From Oscarella lobularis (lineage: Eukaryota; Porifera; Homoscleromorpha; Homosclerophorida; Oscarellidae): a stretch of 64,000 nt of DNA. The position numbers and the translations under genes are program-made. The stretch covers positions 372,001-436,000 of the forward strand of contig NC_089180.1 of NCBI RefSeq assembly GCF_947507565.1, read 5' to 3'. Of the stretch, positions 10,651-21,800 are shown one piece after another. Position 1 is the first letter of the stretch; each line of letters begins with the position of its first letter. The notes under the pieces are model-generated. The model did no database searches. It had not been told where the DNA came from and worked only from the letters and a program-made list of their open reading frames with translations.

Positions 10651-11400
10651 TACACATATTTTATCATTTTTTATTGCACTTGAAGCTGGTTTATTGTCAA
10701 TTTGTTTTGGAGCTCCGTGTCCATGATAAAAGAAGGGTCGAAAAAGACTGTAAGGTGCATTGGGATCTGCTTTCATAAGAGCACCGGGAATTCCCCCATA
10801 TTGCACAGCAACGAGAATAGAATTGAGTTCCCTGTTGAGCAGACTATAAAAAATTGTGCAACGTCATTGGCTCTACTGACCCTATCAAATATAATGTCGC
10901 AGACCGCTTGCTCGCGATGTGATTTCTTATTTGCTCTGACTCCCATAACCAATCGCGTGTCCGGCGCAATGGCGTCAGCATCCCACTAAAAACACAGGGG
11001 TAGCATAAAAAGAAAAAACAGTTGGGTTTTTTTACAGTCATCCCCGACGTCTCAACGTCTTGTGAGAGCTTGGAAGCTTTAGTGGGAGGAGCAGCAGCAG
11101 CCCTAGAAATGAAAAGAATGCAGTCTCTCGCTTCAGGTGAGTGCCTCTCCTCCGTCTCCACTCTCACTTGGCAAAGTTCGAATCCTTCGGTTCCTTTCCT
11201 TTCTCTACGTGGACACATAGTCATAACCGGAAACGAAGCCAACGTCGCCCACCCCACCTTTCTCGTTCTCCCGTTCGATGCGATCGCCCTCGTCGACGTT
11301 GTCAGGATTCACGTGGAGAAGGAAGCGCGGTTTACCTCCTCGAGACTTCGTCGGAGTGCGTTGACGATGTGAACGTTCTATATCTATATCGTTCTTCATC
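10600..11400 (-). CDS. Unidentified multi-exon minus-strand gene or fragment
   Basis: Several minus-strand exons look coding: a first one from 11399 with KPRFLLHVNPDNVDEGDRI, one near 11125-11045 (ISRAAAAPPTKASKLSQDVE), one near 10990-10860 (DADAIAPDTRLVMGVRAN, QAVCDIIFDRV) and one near 10830-10680 (NSILVAVQYGGIPGALMKAD, PYSLFRPFFYHGHGAPKQ). Acceptor and donor sites fit between the last two. I do not recognise the protein. Confidence 0.35.
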
Positions 11401-11697
11401 GTACACTGTACGAACCTACACTACGTCATCAAAACTAACCGTTTCGACAGTTTGCTACAGCGTATACATGTACGACCAACAGCCCGGCGCAGTGGAAGAC
11501 GGAAGAAGACACCATCCCGTGTGATCATGTGATCGCGGCTTATTACGTCACGCCGTTCAGCCGGGAAAGAGGGAAAGGGCGTGACCGCTGTTCGGCCAAT
11601 CATCGTTCGAGAAACTGGTCACGTACACCTTTCGAATTTAGAACCCCTCTCGAGGCACGTTCGCTCTCTCGCGTTGCGTTTGAACCGTGGTGTCACT
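11401..11697 (+). promoter_or_regulatory. Probable promoter of importin alpha
   Basis: Spacer between a minus-strand gene and the importin-alpha start. It has a CRE-like TTACGTCAC at about 11545 and a GTGATCATGTGATCG word at about 11522 that recurs near 48820. The functional reading is inference from position. Confidence 0.3.
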
Positions 11698-14297
11698 ATG
11701 TCGATGATGAAAGAAAATTCGCGAATCAAGTCCTTCAAAAACAAAGGAAGAGATCAGGAGGTCGGTTTCGACGACGAATCGCTCGTCATATTCACGGTTT
11801 TTCTACAGGAACGAAGGCGACGTCGCACGGACGAAGTGGTAGAATTGCGCAAAGTACGACTTTCGATTTTGAGACCGTTTTTCGCCTAAAATTTCTCTCG
11901 CCCAGTCGAAACGAAGCGAACAGATCCTCAAACGACGCAACGTCGCCGTCGACAAAGACAGTGGCAGTCCTCTAAAGGAATCGAATCGAAAAGTAAGAAA
12001 ACCATGCGCAACAGTTGCGCAAACGTGCGCAAAAAATTCTATTAAATGATTTGATTTAATAACAATAAACATAGGCTATGCCGACGTCACTGTCAACAAT
12101 TCTGGAAACAATGTCATCGCCATTAGTAAACGTCCAACTAAACGGTCTCCAGACAGCGAGAAAATTACTCTCACGTGAACGTCATCCGCCTATTGACGCA
12201 ATAATTGATGCTGGATTTATACCGAAATTCGTCTCCTTTCTCAAATCGGATAATCCCTATCTTCAGTACGAAGCCGCATGGGCACTCACGAATGTTGCTG
12301 CGAGCAAGCACACTTGCGCTGTCGTCGATTCTGGCGCCGTGCCAGCTCTCATTCGACTTCTCTCTGTGCCGGCAAATATGATCATCGCTGAGCAAGTTGT
12401 ATGGGCCTTGGGGAATATTGCTGGTATATATCCATAGCTAATTTTCGTATTTGTCTATTTATTTTTGTTGTTTAGGTGATGGAGCTCATTTGAGAGATTT
12501 TGTTGTTAAGCATAATGTAATTCCGCCGTTGATTGCCTTGCTTACTCCAGCAATTGACGTAGGCCTATAATAATGATTCAGAGTCAATACTATAGGGATC
12601 ATACGTAATATTTATTAGGTAACCTTTCTAAGGACAATTGTGTGGACTTTTTCTAATTTGTGTCGAAATAAGAATCCATCTCCGTCAACGGAAGCGGTTA
12701 TAGCTGTAAGATCATACATAATTAATTGAAAAAATTATATATCTATTTTCTTTAGATTCTTCCTTCTCTGTGTCAACTTCTGTTTCATTCTGACAAAGAG
12801 GTCTTTTCTTAAAATCCCTTTATATTATTATCTGATCTTTGACTTGAATTCGTTCAGGTTGTATCAAACTGTTGCTGGGCTTTTGCCTATCTCACTGATA
12901 GCACAGAAGAGAGAGTACAGGTAAATCAAGACTCACACGAATTTTTAATTAATTACTTAATACTAATTAATTTTTAGATGATTGTTGATTGTGGAATTGT
13001 TCCCCAAATGGTGACATTGCTTGGCAGTCAAGAAACAAAACTTCTGGTTCTTATGAACGCTCTTATTCATTAATTAATAAGAGATCTCTAATTAATATAG
13101 ATTCCTGTTCTGAGAGCAATTGGAAATATTGTCACTGGATCTGACATTCAAACACAGGCACATCAATTAAAATTCAATATAATTAAATCTAATTTTGATT
13201 CAGGTTGTCTTGGATTCAAATGGGCTCCAATATTTCCCCGCTTTGCTGAGACATTCAAAGCCAAGTATCAAGAAGGTTAGACAGAGTGACAGTCAAAAAA
13301 TAAACTTTATTAATTATTTTTTAATTTAGGAGGCCGCTTGGACTGTATCCAACGTCACAGCAGGAACACCAGAACAAATCAGAGTAAGAAGAAGATGACT
13401 TTAATTAATTAATTAATTAATAAAAAATCGTTCATAATAATATTATTAATTCTTTAATACAGGCTGTAGCTGATGCTGGAATTATTCAACCGCTCATTAA
13501 CATACTCACCGATGTATGTACTAAAATCGTAATACATAAAAGAATCAATTACCTTCGTTTCTTAGGACGATTTCATGTCACAAAAGGAAGCAATATGGGC
13601 TATAGCCAATTACACTTCAGGAGCAACAGTGGAACAGGTATATATAGATATATACATTGTCTCTGACTATCACGTTTCCTGAGTCTCATCTAGAATTTGT
13701 TTCTTGTGCATCAAGGCGTTTTGAAACCACTCTGTGATCTTCTCACAGTCAAAGACGCACAAGTTTGTATATAAGAGTCTCTATTATTGATATTATTTCT
13801 ACTTTTAGACTGTCACTGTGCTACTAGACGACCTTAGCAATATCCTCGCCGTAAGAAACTTATACTTCCATATCCCTATGCGTCAGTATGTGTCTTCTCC
13901 TAGTCTGCCGCAGAGTATAATCGTCACGCTTTGACTCAAGTTGCTTCGTCTATAGAAGAAGCAGGGGGTGGGTGACTAAAGAAAAGAATTGCTTTATTAA
14001 TCCTAACCCCCCTTATCTGTTCTCCTATGTTCTCAGGTCTAGACAAACTCGAAGATTTGCAGCAGCACGAAAACAAAGCCGTCTACAAAAGTGCCTTCAG
14101 AATAATTGATAAATATTTCTCCGAAGAGGTACGTACATAGATAAAAAAGTCTAGATCTATTTATTTATTTCCTATAGGATGAGGAAGTGGAGGAGATTGC
14201 TCCTCAAGTGAACGCCCAAGGCCAATTCTTTTTTGGAATTCCACCGTCTGGAATTCCACCGGCTGAAATTGGTGCCCAAGCGTTCAATTTTTCCTGA
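11698..14297 (+). CDS. KPNA: Importin subunit alpha, intact, 19 exons
   Basis: Nuclear import adaptor that binds classical NLS cargo through ARM repeats and importin beta through its IBB domain. Exons: 11698-11760, 11809-11853, 11906-11992, 12075-12423, 12476-12558, 12619-12705, 12756-12800, 12858-12920, 12978-13046, 13101-13157, 13204-13275, 13330-13383, 13463-13513, 13566-13637, 13694-13762, 13809-13850, 13904-13967, 14037-14128, 14178-14297; these join without a frame break to 527 residues, the normal family size. The IBB (about 1-65) has [25 protein letters not shown] and [16 protein letters not shown] repeats show [34 protein letters not shown] and [11 protein letters not shown]. The end is GAQAFNFS. 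Most introns are 45-70 bp. The intron after 13157 starts with GC, not GT. Paralogue class is not assignable. Confidence 0.95.
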
Positions 14298-14746
14298 ATC
14301 TACTTATCTCTCTCTCTTTACGATGAATTTCTTTGTTTCTCTAAGTACCGCATGTGTAATTTGTAAAAAGAGAAACGTGATTCCGCCACATTCATTTTGT
14401 CTATCTACGTCTAGAGCTCAGGGTTCTCTAATAGAGTTGCGGTTCATTGAGAAGGGCCCTCTATTAATTAATTAATTAATCAGCAGGCTTGTGGTTCATT
14501 GCGAATTCAGTATTTCTGGGGGTCCTCTATTAATTAACCGGGTTCCTCGCTCCGACATCGCTGATTTACTTACCGATTTCGACAGCGCGGACGTCGAATT
14601 TTAGAGCGCGCGCCGTGGTGTTCATAATTTTTTATTTAATAATCACAATCTTTATAATTGAATTGTATTTTTTTGTTCCCCGAACACCAGGGCGCGCGCG
14701 CCCGCGCCCTGGTGGGAGGAACTCTCAAACGTGATTGCCCAAAAAC

Positions 14747-14803
<57 letters not shown>

Positions 14804-14841
14804 GTGGATAACCCGGACGTCACAATCGCTCCTAAACCAAT

Positions 14842-14872
<31 letters not shown>

Positions 14873-14980
14873 CTTTATGACATCACATTCATTGTGATGT
14901 CATACTCTCCCGTATTTTGAACAAAATGTACATAAAAAGGTGACGTCACAGTATCTAAATCGCGAACCCCCGTATAGCAG
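14298..14980. repeat. 3' flank with microsatellites and hairpin
   Basis: Non-coding. It holds (TTAA)n tracts near 14465 and 14530, a perfect hairpin with 11-bp arms ACCAGGGCGCG at 14686-14696 and 14703-14713, a (TCTG)n tract of about 14 units at 14747-14803, and a (CA)n tract at about 14842-14868. A word GAATTCAGTATTTCTGGGGG near 14502 recurs in degenerate form near 15575. Confidence 0.8.
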
Positions 14981-15436
14981 AATCGGTACAAAGAGTTGCA
15001 AAGTGGCGGGGGGCGTGGGCGAGTTTGCTGCACGTTTTTGTGAAGGTCGCGGTGGAACGACAATACGCGGAATCGAAAAATCGACGGGAACGCGAATTTT
15101 CATCGAGGGCCGCCGCGTTTATGAGCAGCAACGGCGTCGAAAGCGACGCCGACAAGAACGTCGAACGATGGGAAGCGAAGAAACCGATCAAGAGTCTCGA
15201 AGCGGCGCGAGGGTGCGTGAAAAAGGCGCTCGAGACGCGTTCGCGTCCTCAAGCAAATAAAGGCGTCCTCGCGTTTTTGCGTTTAGGAATGGAACGAGCA
15301 TGATATCGCTCAAAGATCAAATATCGCGCGTCTCGAAGATGCTCGCCGACGAATTCGGCACGGCGTCGAACATCAAGAGTCGCGTGAACAGGTGAGGCCC
15401 CTTTCGAGATAACCTCGCCGTTTGGGACCTTTATCT
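14981..15436 (+). pseudogene. ETF1: eRF1 5'-end duplicate (exons 1-2)
   Basis: Near-identical copy of 26661-27129, covering the upstream region, exon 1 (KNVERWEAKKPIKSLEAARG), intron 1 and exon 2 ([18 protein letters not shown], with the codon-recognition NIKS). Against the other copy it lacks 12 bases in exon 2, removing the conserved IIPP, has one base fewer in intron 2, and an upstream ATG reads AGG. No later eRF1 exons follow, so it is an inert partial duplicate. The near-identity of introns and flanks shows a recent DNA-level duplication, not a retrocopy. Confidence 0.9.
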
Positions 15437-15913
15437 TTACAGTATGCTAAAAGCTACCTTTTAGAACTAGGTCTTCCCTCTAAAACAAGCATAATTCATG
15501 TAACAACTATTAATTAATTATTTAATTATTTAATTAATTAGATTAGCCTGTAATTCATTCATGATAAATGTGAGAATTCAGTAGTGCTGGGGGCCATCTA
15601 TGTATCACCTTCATTGCTTTGGCTGGATCTGGATGGAAGTTCATTTGATCAGGAACAGCTGCGAGAGTGCATTGATTCCATACAAAAAGCCAGCTAATTG
15701 AATCGGAATCCTCTTACCTTCACGATGACCAAATATCAAGGTGAGAACACTTCAGAGTCCAAAGAAGTTGAGGAAATACCAAGACGTAGAGCTAACCCTA
15801 TCAATTAATTTTGATAGTCAAAGTGGAGCCGTATAGAGAGAGACTTTGGGCTACGTCTACATTGCAGTTTACAAGACAACAACATAGGTACAGGGCAGGG
15901 AGTACACACTACT
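15437..15913. other. No gene seen
   Basis: AT-rich spacer between the eRF1 duplicate and the MDM2-like stop codon. It contains a TTAATTAA tract near 15510-15540 and a degenerate copy of a GAATTCAGT...CTGGGGG word; no coding signal. Confidence 0.4.
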
Positions 15914-17327
15914 TTAGGTATAAGTCAATATAACGGACTCAATAGTTTGTCTACATATCGGACAGCCCTTTTGCTTTCTTGCCAAACGTCGTCCACAGCG
16001 CATGCAGCAGACAAAGTGTGCCGAAACCCCGTGGGTGATTGTCGCATTGACGGGCCGCGTCAAGCAGACGACGCACGTGCGTGCCGCCGCCGCCGCCGCC
16101 GCCGTCGCACTGTGCACGCCAACTGAGGACCTGACGTCAGTATCAACAGTTCCCACTTGAGCATTGGTCATCTGTTCTGATTCAGCAGAGTCGGAGTAGT
16201 ATGAACCGTCTGAACTCGATACGCTGTCTGGCTCGTATTCCGTGAATTCGTACTCGGTTAGCATTTCGTCAAGATAGATGTAGTTGTCGTCGTTGACTTC
16301 TGGCACGTCGGTGTCCCCTTGAGACAATTGCTGGTAACGCTGGATAAAAATGCCAGACTCTTGATAGTCAAACATTTCTATCTCTTCCTCCTCCTCCTCT
16401 TCCTCTGCCTCGTCTTCGTCCTCCTCCTCCAGTTCTTTTTCTTTTTCTTCTTCCTCTACCTCTTCTTTTTCTTCCTCCTTTTGTTCTTCTCCGGCTGACA
16501 AGATGATCGTTGCATCGCTGTCGTTGCCCGTGTCGTAGCCGAAAGAACTTTGAGTCGAAGAAGCAACGGGAACTGCTGTTTCCTCTTCTAAAAATTAGCC
16601 AATACAAAAAAAATATTAACAGGTCGTTCTGTTTCTGTACCGATAGACGGCCGAGATTCCCTCGATTGCTCTTCTCTCGATCTTGCCGCCTCTCTTCGAG
16701 AAACAGCTGATGGTCCCGAGTCAGATGGACGCAGCGCTGAGAGAGGTACAGGGAAGGGACGAGTCGGAGTCGGAGTCGGAGTCGCAGCGATGTCACGGTT
16801 TCGAGCGCGAGACGCCGCCGCCGCCGCCGCGGCGGCAACGGCAGCGATGACGGCGGGAGCATCGGGTCTTTGGACAGTCACTCTGCGGCAGTGGGGAAGC
16901 AGCCAAGAGCTATACCAAGAGTCAGTATGAGGAAGTATTCAACGCGTGTGTTTAGATACCAGAGCGTGTCGTGAACGAGTGTGAATTCTCGAACGCCGAG
17001 GACTTTGCCGATTGGATCGTCGCCACAGCGAACGACGAGAGGGCGCACGGATTCGTCGATCAGGTTGCGAGCGACGAGATAGGGGCGAATGTTTTCCTGT
17101 TGATGAGAAAAGAATGGATCGATTATTGCGTGGTTGAAACGGTGCGCGTGAAACCGTGCCTGATTGAGCGAAAGAAGCAGCGACGCTCGTTGGGCTACCG
17201 TTGGTTGAAGGACAAAGCCCAATTCGCGCGATATTTGGTACTGAAAAGAGCCGCTCAAAGTGGAAGAGACGAGCCAAAAGAGATAGCTTACGTAGGTGGT
17301 TCCCCGTTGGTACGGTTGACTAGCCAT
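15914..17327 (-). CDS. MDM2: MDM2/MDM4-like RING E3 ubiquitin ligase, intact
   Basis: In vertebrates MDM2 binds and ubiquitinates p53. Four exons: 17327-17292, 17240-16960, 16909-16641, 16587-15914; they join in frame to 419 residues. The N-terminal SWIB/p53-binding fold (about 20-105) shows YLVARNLIDE and GKVLGVREFTLVHDTLW, matching the MDM2 pattern LYDEKQQH...LLGDLFGVPSFSV. The middle has an Ala tract, Ser/Arg stretches and a long Glu-rich acidic region. The C-terminal RING has CVVCLTRPVNATITHG, HFVCCMRC, CPICRQTIESVILTYT, with the MDM2-type His/Cys spacing and a C-terminal tail ending a few residues after the RING, as needed in MDM2 dimers. The RanBP2 zinc finger of vertebrate MDM2 is not seen. 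The last splice choice in exon 3 is inferred. Head to head with DNMT3, 206 bp apart. Confidence 0.85.
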
Positions 17328-17533
17328 TCGGATGGTCACTGTAGTTGTACGGTACTGCTCACGGGCGCGGAGTTGTTCGGCTCGTCGCCTGGAGTCGTCG
17401 AGGCGAGAGCACACGTTGGTGGGTCCGTGGGTTCTCTCACCACAATATATACCGCGGACTTTTACGATAGGGTCACCTGAGTGACGGTACTGTATTCTCG
17501 AAGACAAAGGACGGCTTGTTATAATCCGGGCGT
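17328..17533. promoter_or_regulatory. Bidirectional promoter, MDM2-like / DNMT3
   Basis: Only 206 bases separate the two divergent start codons, so transcription of both genes must start here or overlap. Core promoter motifs are not certain by eye. Confidence 0.5.
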
Positions 17534-18795
17534 GTGTATGGTCCAGCGTCATCGTACGCACCTACGCATACGCGTCCTCCGCCTTTTAGCGAATCATCAA
17601 GCGAAGGAAAGCTCGAATCGGGATTCGATCTGCGCGTGGGGAACCTCTCGGTGGATGCTCGCAAGGCACTGTACGGGAGGGATGGGAGGCCCCCCCAGCT
17701 CCCTCATGGGAATGATTCAAGTTGGACGACTGCTAAAATGGAGAACACGCCAAAGTGTCGTCGATCGACTATCCAGATGCTTACGAAGGACAAACGTCAA
17801 GGACGCACTAGGCCTACTGGCTACGCGTACGTAAAAAACAGCGATCGCTTCGATCGTCGACTTTTTTATAGATTCGTACACTTTCCGAAGCCGAACGTAA
17901 GCGAGCGAAAGCAGCGGAAGCGGAGAAGAGAAAGGAAGTGAGGACGACGACCCCAGCAATATTAAGCTTAATTAATTAATTAATTAATTCATTAATCTAC
18001 TATTATTTTTTTATTTGTTTGTGTAGGCTTTGGGGAAAGTTGCAGGGATTCGATTGGTGGCCGGCGTTCGTTGTTCACAATTGGGAGGCAAAGCAGGAGA
18101 AGACGCCGAGCGGTCACGCGTGGATTCGTTGGCTCGGAAACGAGTAATATTCGGGAGTGAGATTAGAAATAGGATAAAATGAGGGAGCGTATGTGACGTC
18201 GAGATTCTTTAGTTAGCGTGCACTATCGATCGATTGGCGGCTCGATTCGAATGGTTTGCAAAGAAAGTGAGCATGCCCAAGTTAAGAGATTTACACTACA
18301 GAGACGCAATCATGACAGCATTAGAGGTAGGTTATACGCATTTACACTATATTTATTTATTTATTGTTTTATCACGTGTTTTTTCATAGACAGCTGCTAA
18401 GCGTTGTCGAAAGACGTCGATGACGTCGATGACAAGCCAATAGGGACGGAAGTGGAAGAAGTGGCGGATGCTTTGAGCTCTCAAATGAAATCGAAAAAGA
18501 CGTCGAGGAAGCATAAGCCCATTCAGCAGAAGATGCTTCAATGGGCTATTTCCGGGTTTCCGCCAACGGGCCCAGGTGGATTTCAGCCAACTAGAGAAGT
18601 TAGTCATGTTGACAATTATAACAAAAAAATGTATGACGTACTGTTTCTTTAGGAGAAGTGACAGCAGGTGCAGCCGAAGTTACAGGAACAGTTTGTCCAG
18701 ACAACGAAGAAACGGAAAATGACGAAGAAGAAGAAGAAGAGCTCATGGCCGCCGCTACACTCGATAAACGAACGACAGAGATTACGCAAGAGGAA
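17534..18795 (+). pseudogene. DNMT3: DNMT3 N-terminal part (PWWP domain), truncated
   Basis: De novo DNA methyltransferase family. Exon 1 (17534-17940) encodes a low-complexity N-terminus (MYGPASSYAPTHTRPPPFSE) and basic RKQRKRRRERK; exon 2 (from about 18028) gives the PWWP core LWGKLQGFDWWPAFVVHNW and WIRWLGNE; exon 3 gives TIDRLAARFEWFAKKVSMPK and LRDLHYRDAIMTALE; next QQKMLQWAISGFPPTGPGGF matches the DNMT3 segment LEWAVGGFQPSGPKGL; the last, QVQPKLQEQF and INERQRLRKRKE, leads to the ADD domain. The ADD and methyltransferase domains are absent: MAM-gene sequence begins about 60 bases on. The PWWP exon 2/3 junction is out of frame by one base with every acceptor I tried. Could be a cut gene or an assembly join. 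Confidence 0.8.
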
Positions 18796-18849
18796 AGAGG
18801 TATGCAGTCAATTAATAATTATTTAATCAACGTGGTGTCGGGACAGTCA

Positions 18850-21800
18850 GGTTAGACAAAGGAGCGAGCTGTTGCGACGAACGTGCGATATCACACTCCG
18901 TTCTTTCCTCCCGATCAGTCTGCACGTTCGATCAAGGCATGTGCGGATGGACGAACGCGAAATCGAACGACGTCGACTGGACGCGCAATCAGGGCTCGAC
19001 GCCGTCGCTCGGAACGGGACTCGCGAGCGTCGATCACACGAACGGGACAGCTTACGGTTCGTTCGGGGGAGACAAAAGCAAAAGGGGGCTTAGCGTTACG
19101 CCAGCCGTGGCTTTGCATGATTTATTCTCATTCACTATTTTGGTCACGTGCTACCAAACTAAATAATCATATTTTGTAGTCGCTGACCGCAGTGCGTATA
19201 TAGTCCTTCTAATTTGATTTTTTTATTAGGTTACTATATCTACTTTGAGACGTCGGGGCTTCAGTCTCAGGCCATATCGACGCTCGCGAGTCCCGTTCTA
19301 AATCCGACTCAATCTTCCCCCTGTCAGATATCGATTGCATGTCACATGTCAGGAAATCAAGTCGGGACTCTCGAGGTTCTTCTTCATCCGCAATACTCCG
19401 AACGATTGCTATGGAGTCGGCAAGGCGATCAGGGCAATAGATGGAACGTGGCGAATATCACCATCGGTTCGGTGCAACAGTCGTTTCAGGTGTACGTGCG
19501 CGCGACGCACGTGCAGTGCTTCACGTCGTCTTGTTACCGCGGCGACATCGCTTTGGACGATCTCAAGTTCACAGGCTGCTCCTTCGCTCCCAACGGTTTT
19601 GTAGTAATAAGGGTTGATTATAATTATTTTATAAATAAAGTTGATTTTTTTCCTGTAGGCGTCACACTGGCACCACCGACACTTCCACCTCCTCTCCAGT
19701 GGCCAAGTTCGTTAATTGAACAATAGAGTCTCAGTGTCCCGTCTGACGGCGTTTTTGTCTATAGATCAGAGTTGCACGTTCGAACAGGACATGTGCCAGT
19801 GGGATAACGTTTTCACGAATCGCGTCGACTGGATAAGAAGGCAGGGATACACGCCGTCGTACGGCACGGGCCCGTCGGACGACTACACATTCCGCAATGG
19901 ATCAGGCAAGCATTAAAGATAGGAGAGTCTCGCATAATGAGCATTTATTTACCCAGGTCACTATATTTACGTTGAGACGTCCTCACGCTTCACTTGGGCG
20001 CCTCTCCTACCGGATTCGTCATACAGATCATTGCCACGCACGGTGGCGGAAATCTTGGCGATATCGCTATTGACGAGTTGACTAATTGCGTTAAAAGTAA
20101 AAATTTTTGCGACTGTGACGACATTTTCATACAGGCGTTTTTTTCTTTTTTAGCTCCGACTGTTGCGACGCCGACTGCGGCTTCCGCCGATTTTCCTCTT
20201 GATTCTTCGTGCGATTTCGAGACGAATTTGTGCAGCTGGACGAATTCTCCCGACGACGAAGTCGACTGGGTTCCGCATTCAGGCGGCACGTATGGAACGG
20301 GTCCTACGAACGATCACACTTACGGAACGCCGAGAGGTAAAAAACGCAAAGCTGAACGCGTGGGAGCCGCGCTCGAAACCTACGGAGATCGATGCTGGAG
20401 AAACGAGCTTCGAAAAATCTCGAAATTTCGAACGAAGGCATCGATTTTCTACGAACTACGCGTTCGAAGTTCACTAACGTAGTTCTATACTAGTTAGGAT
20501 CTTAGCATATTTCACTTGGCACCGGCGCAGCAGTGAAATATGCTAAGATGGGCGTAATGTGCGGGGGCGGCGGCGGGGAGGATGGCGGTTAGTTTTTTTG
20601 CGATTTTCTCGGCCAAAACTAAAGATTGGTCGATCCCTTTTATCAAAAAAGTTCTATAACGCAACAATCTACTAGACTAGAAAGAGAAACGGTCGAATCG
20701 AGTCGAAAGCGCCAAAATAGCGCGATTTTCCGATCGCATCGCTGTTTTCTCGCCTAAAACGAACGATCCGTCGAATCGACGCTATCGAAATGCTTTAGAA
20801 TTGCATTTTCACTTGAACTAGTAGAAGAAACGACTGGATTGCGTGAAAAAGACCAAAATATCGCCATTCTTGGTCTCCCACGCACAAAATGGCGTTCTTC
20901 TCACACCTAGTTTACTGCTAGTTCGAGATCGCCGCTCTAATGGCTTTTTTAGACACGCTTAGTGCCTCGAAATCCTCGAAATCTACCTAGATCGATGCTG
21001 GAGCGACTAGCTTCGAAAAATCTCGAAGTTTCGAACGAATGCATCGACTTTCGACCCACTACGCGTTCGAAGTACACGAACGTAGTTCTATATTAGTTAG
21101 GATCTTAGCATATTTCACTTGGCACCGGCGCAGCGCGCCGGTGCCCAGTGAAATATGCTAAGATGGGTGTGGTGGGCGGGGGCGGCGGCGGGGAGGATGG
21201 CGGTTAGTTTTTTCCGCGATTTACTCGGCCAAAACTAAAGATTTGTCCATTCCATGAATCAAAAAAGTTCTATAACGTAACAATCTACTAGACTAGAAAG
21301 AGAAACGGTCGAATTGAGTCGAAAGCACTAAAATAGCGCGATTTTCCGTTCGCATTGCGGTTTTCTCGCGTAAAACGAACGATCCGTCGAATCGACGCTA
21401 TTGAAACGCTCTAGAATTGCTTTTTCACATCAACTAGGAGAAGAAACGACTGAATTGCGTGAAAAAGACCAAAGTATCGCGATTCTTGGTCTCCCACGCA
21501 CAAAAATGGCGTTCTTGTCACACCTAGTTTATTGCTAGTACGAGATCGCTGCCCTAATTGCTTTTCTAGACACGCATAGTGCCTCGAAATCTACCTAGTT
21601 CGATGCTGGAGCGACTAGTTCCGAGAAATCTCGAAATTTCGAACGAAAGCATCGATTTCTACGAACTACGCTTTCGAAGTTCACGAACGTAGTTCTATAT
21701 TAGTTAGGATCTTAGCATATTTCACTGGGCACCGGCGCGCTGCGCCTTTGCCCAGTGAAATATGCTAAGATGGGTGTGGTGGGCGGGAGCGGCGGCGGGG

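Noticed and set aside
14735-14866. Repeat peptides (SVCLSVCL, HTHTHT, QTDRQTDR)
   Set aside because: Products of (TCTG)n and (CA)n microsatellites, not genes.
16368-16862. Arg-rich minus-strand frame overlapping the MDM2-like exons
   Set aside because: Alternate frame of the acidic tract and Ala tract; the RING frame is the supported one.
17105-17215. GC-AG intron in MDM2-like exon 2 (NQ|GCACGG ... CAACAG|GAA)
   Set aside because: Skipping it would shorten the p53-binding fold to about 22 residues between the conserved helices; unspliced spacing fits the family, so one exon is preferred.
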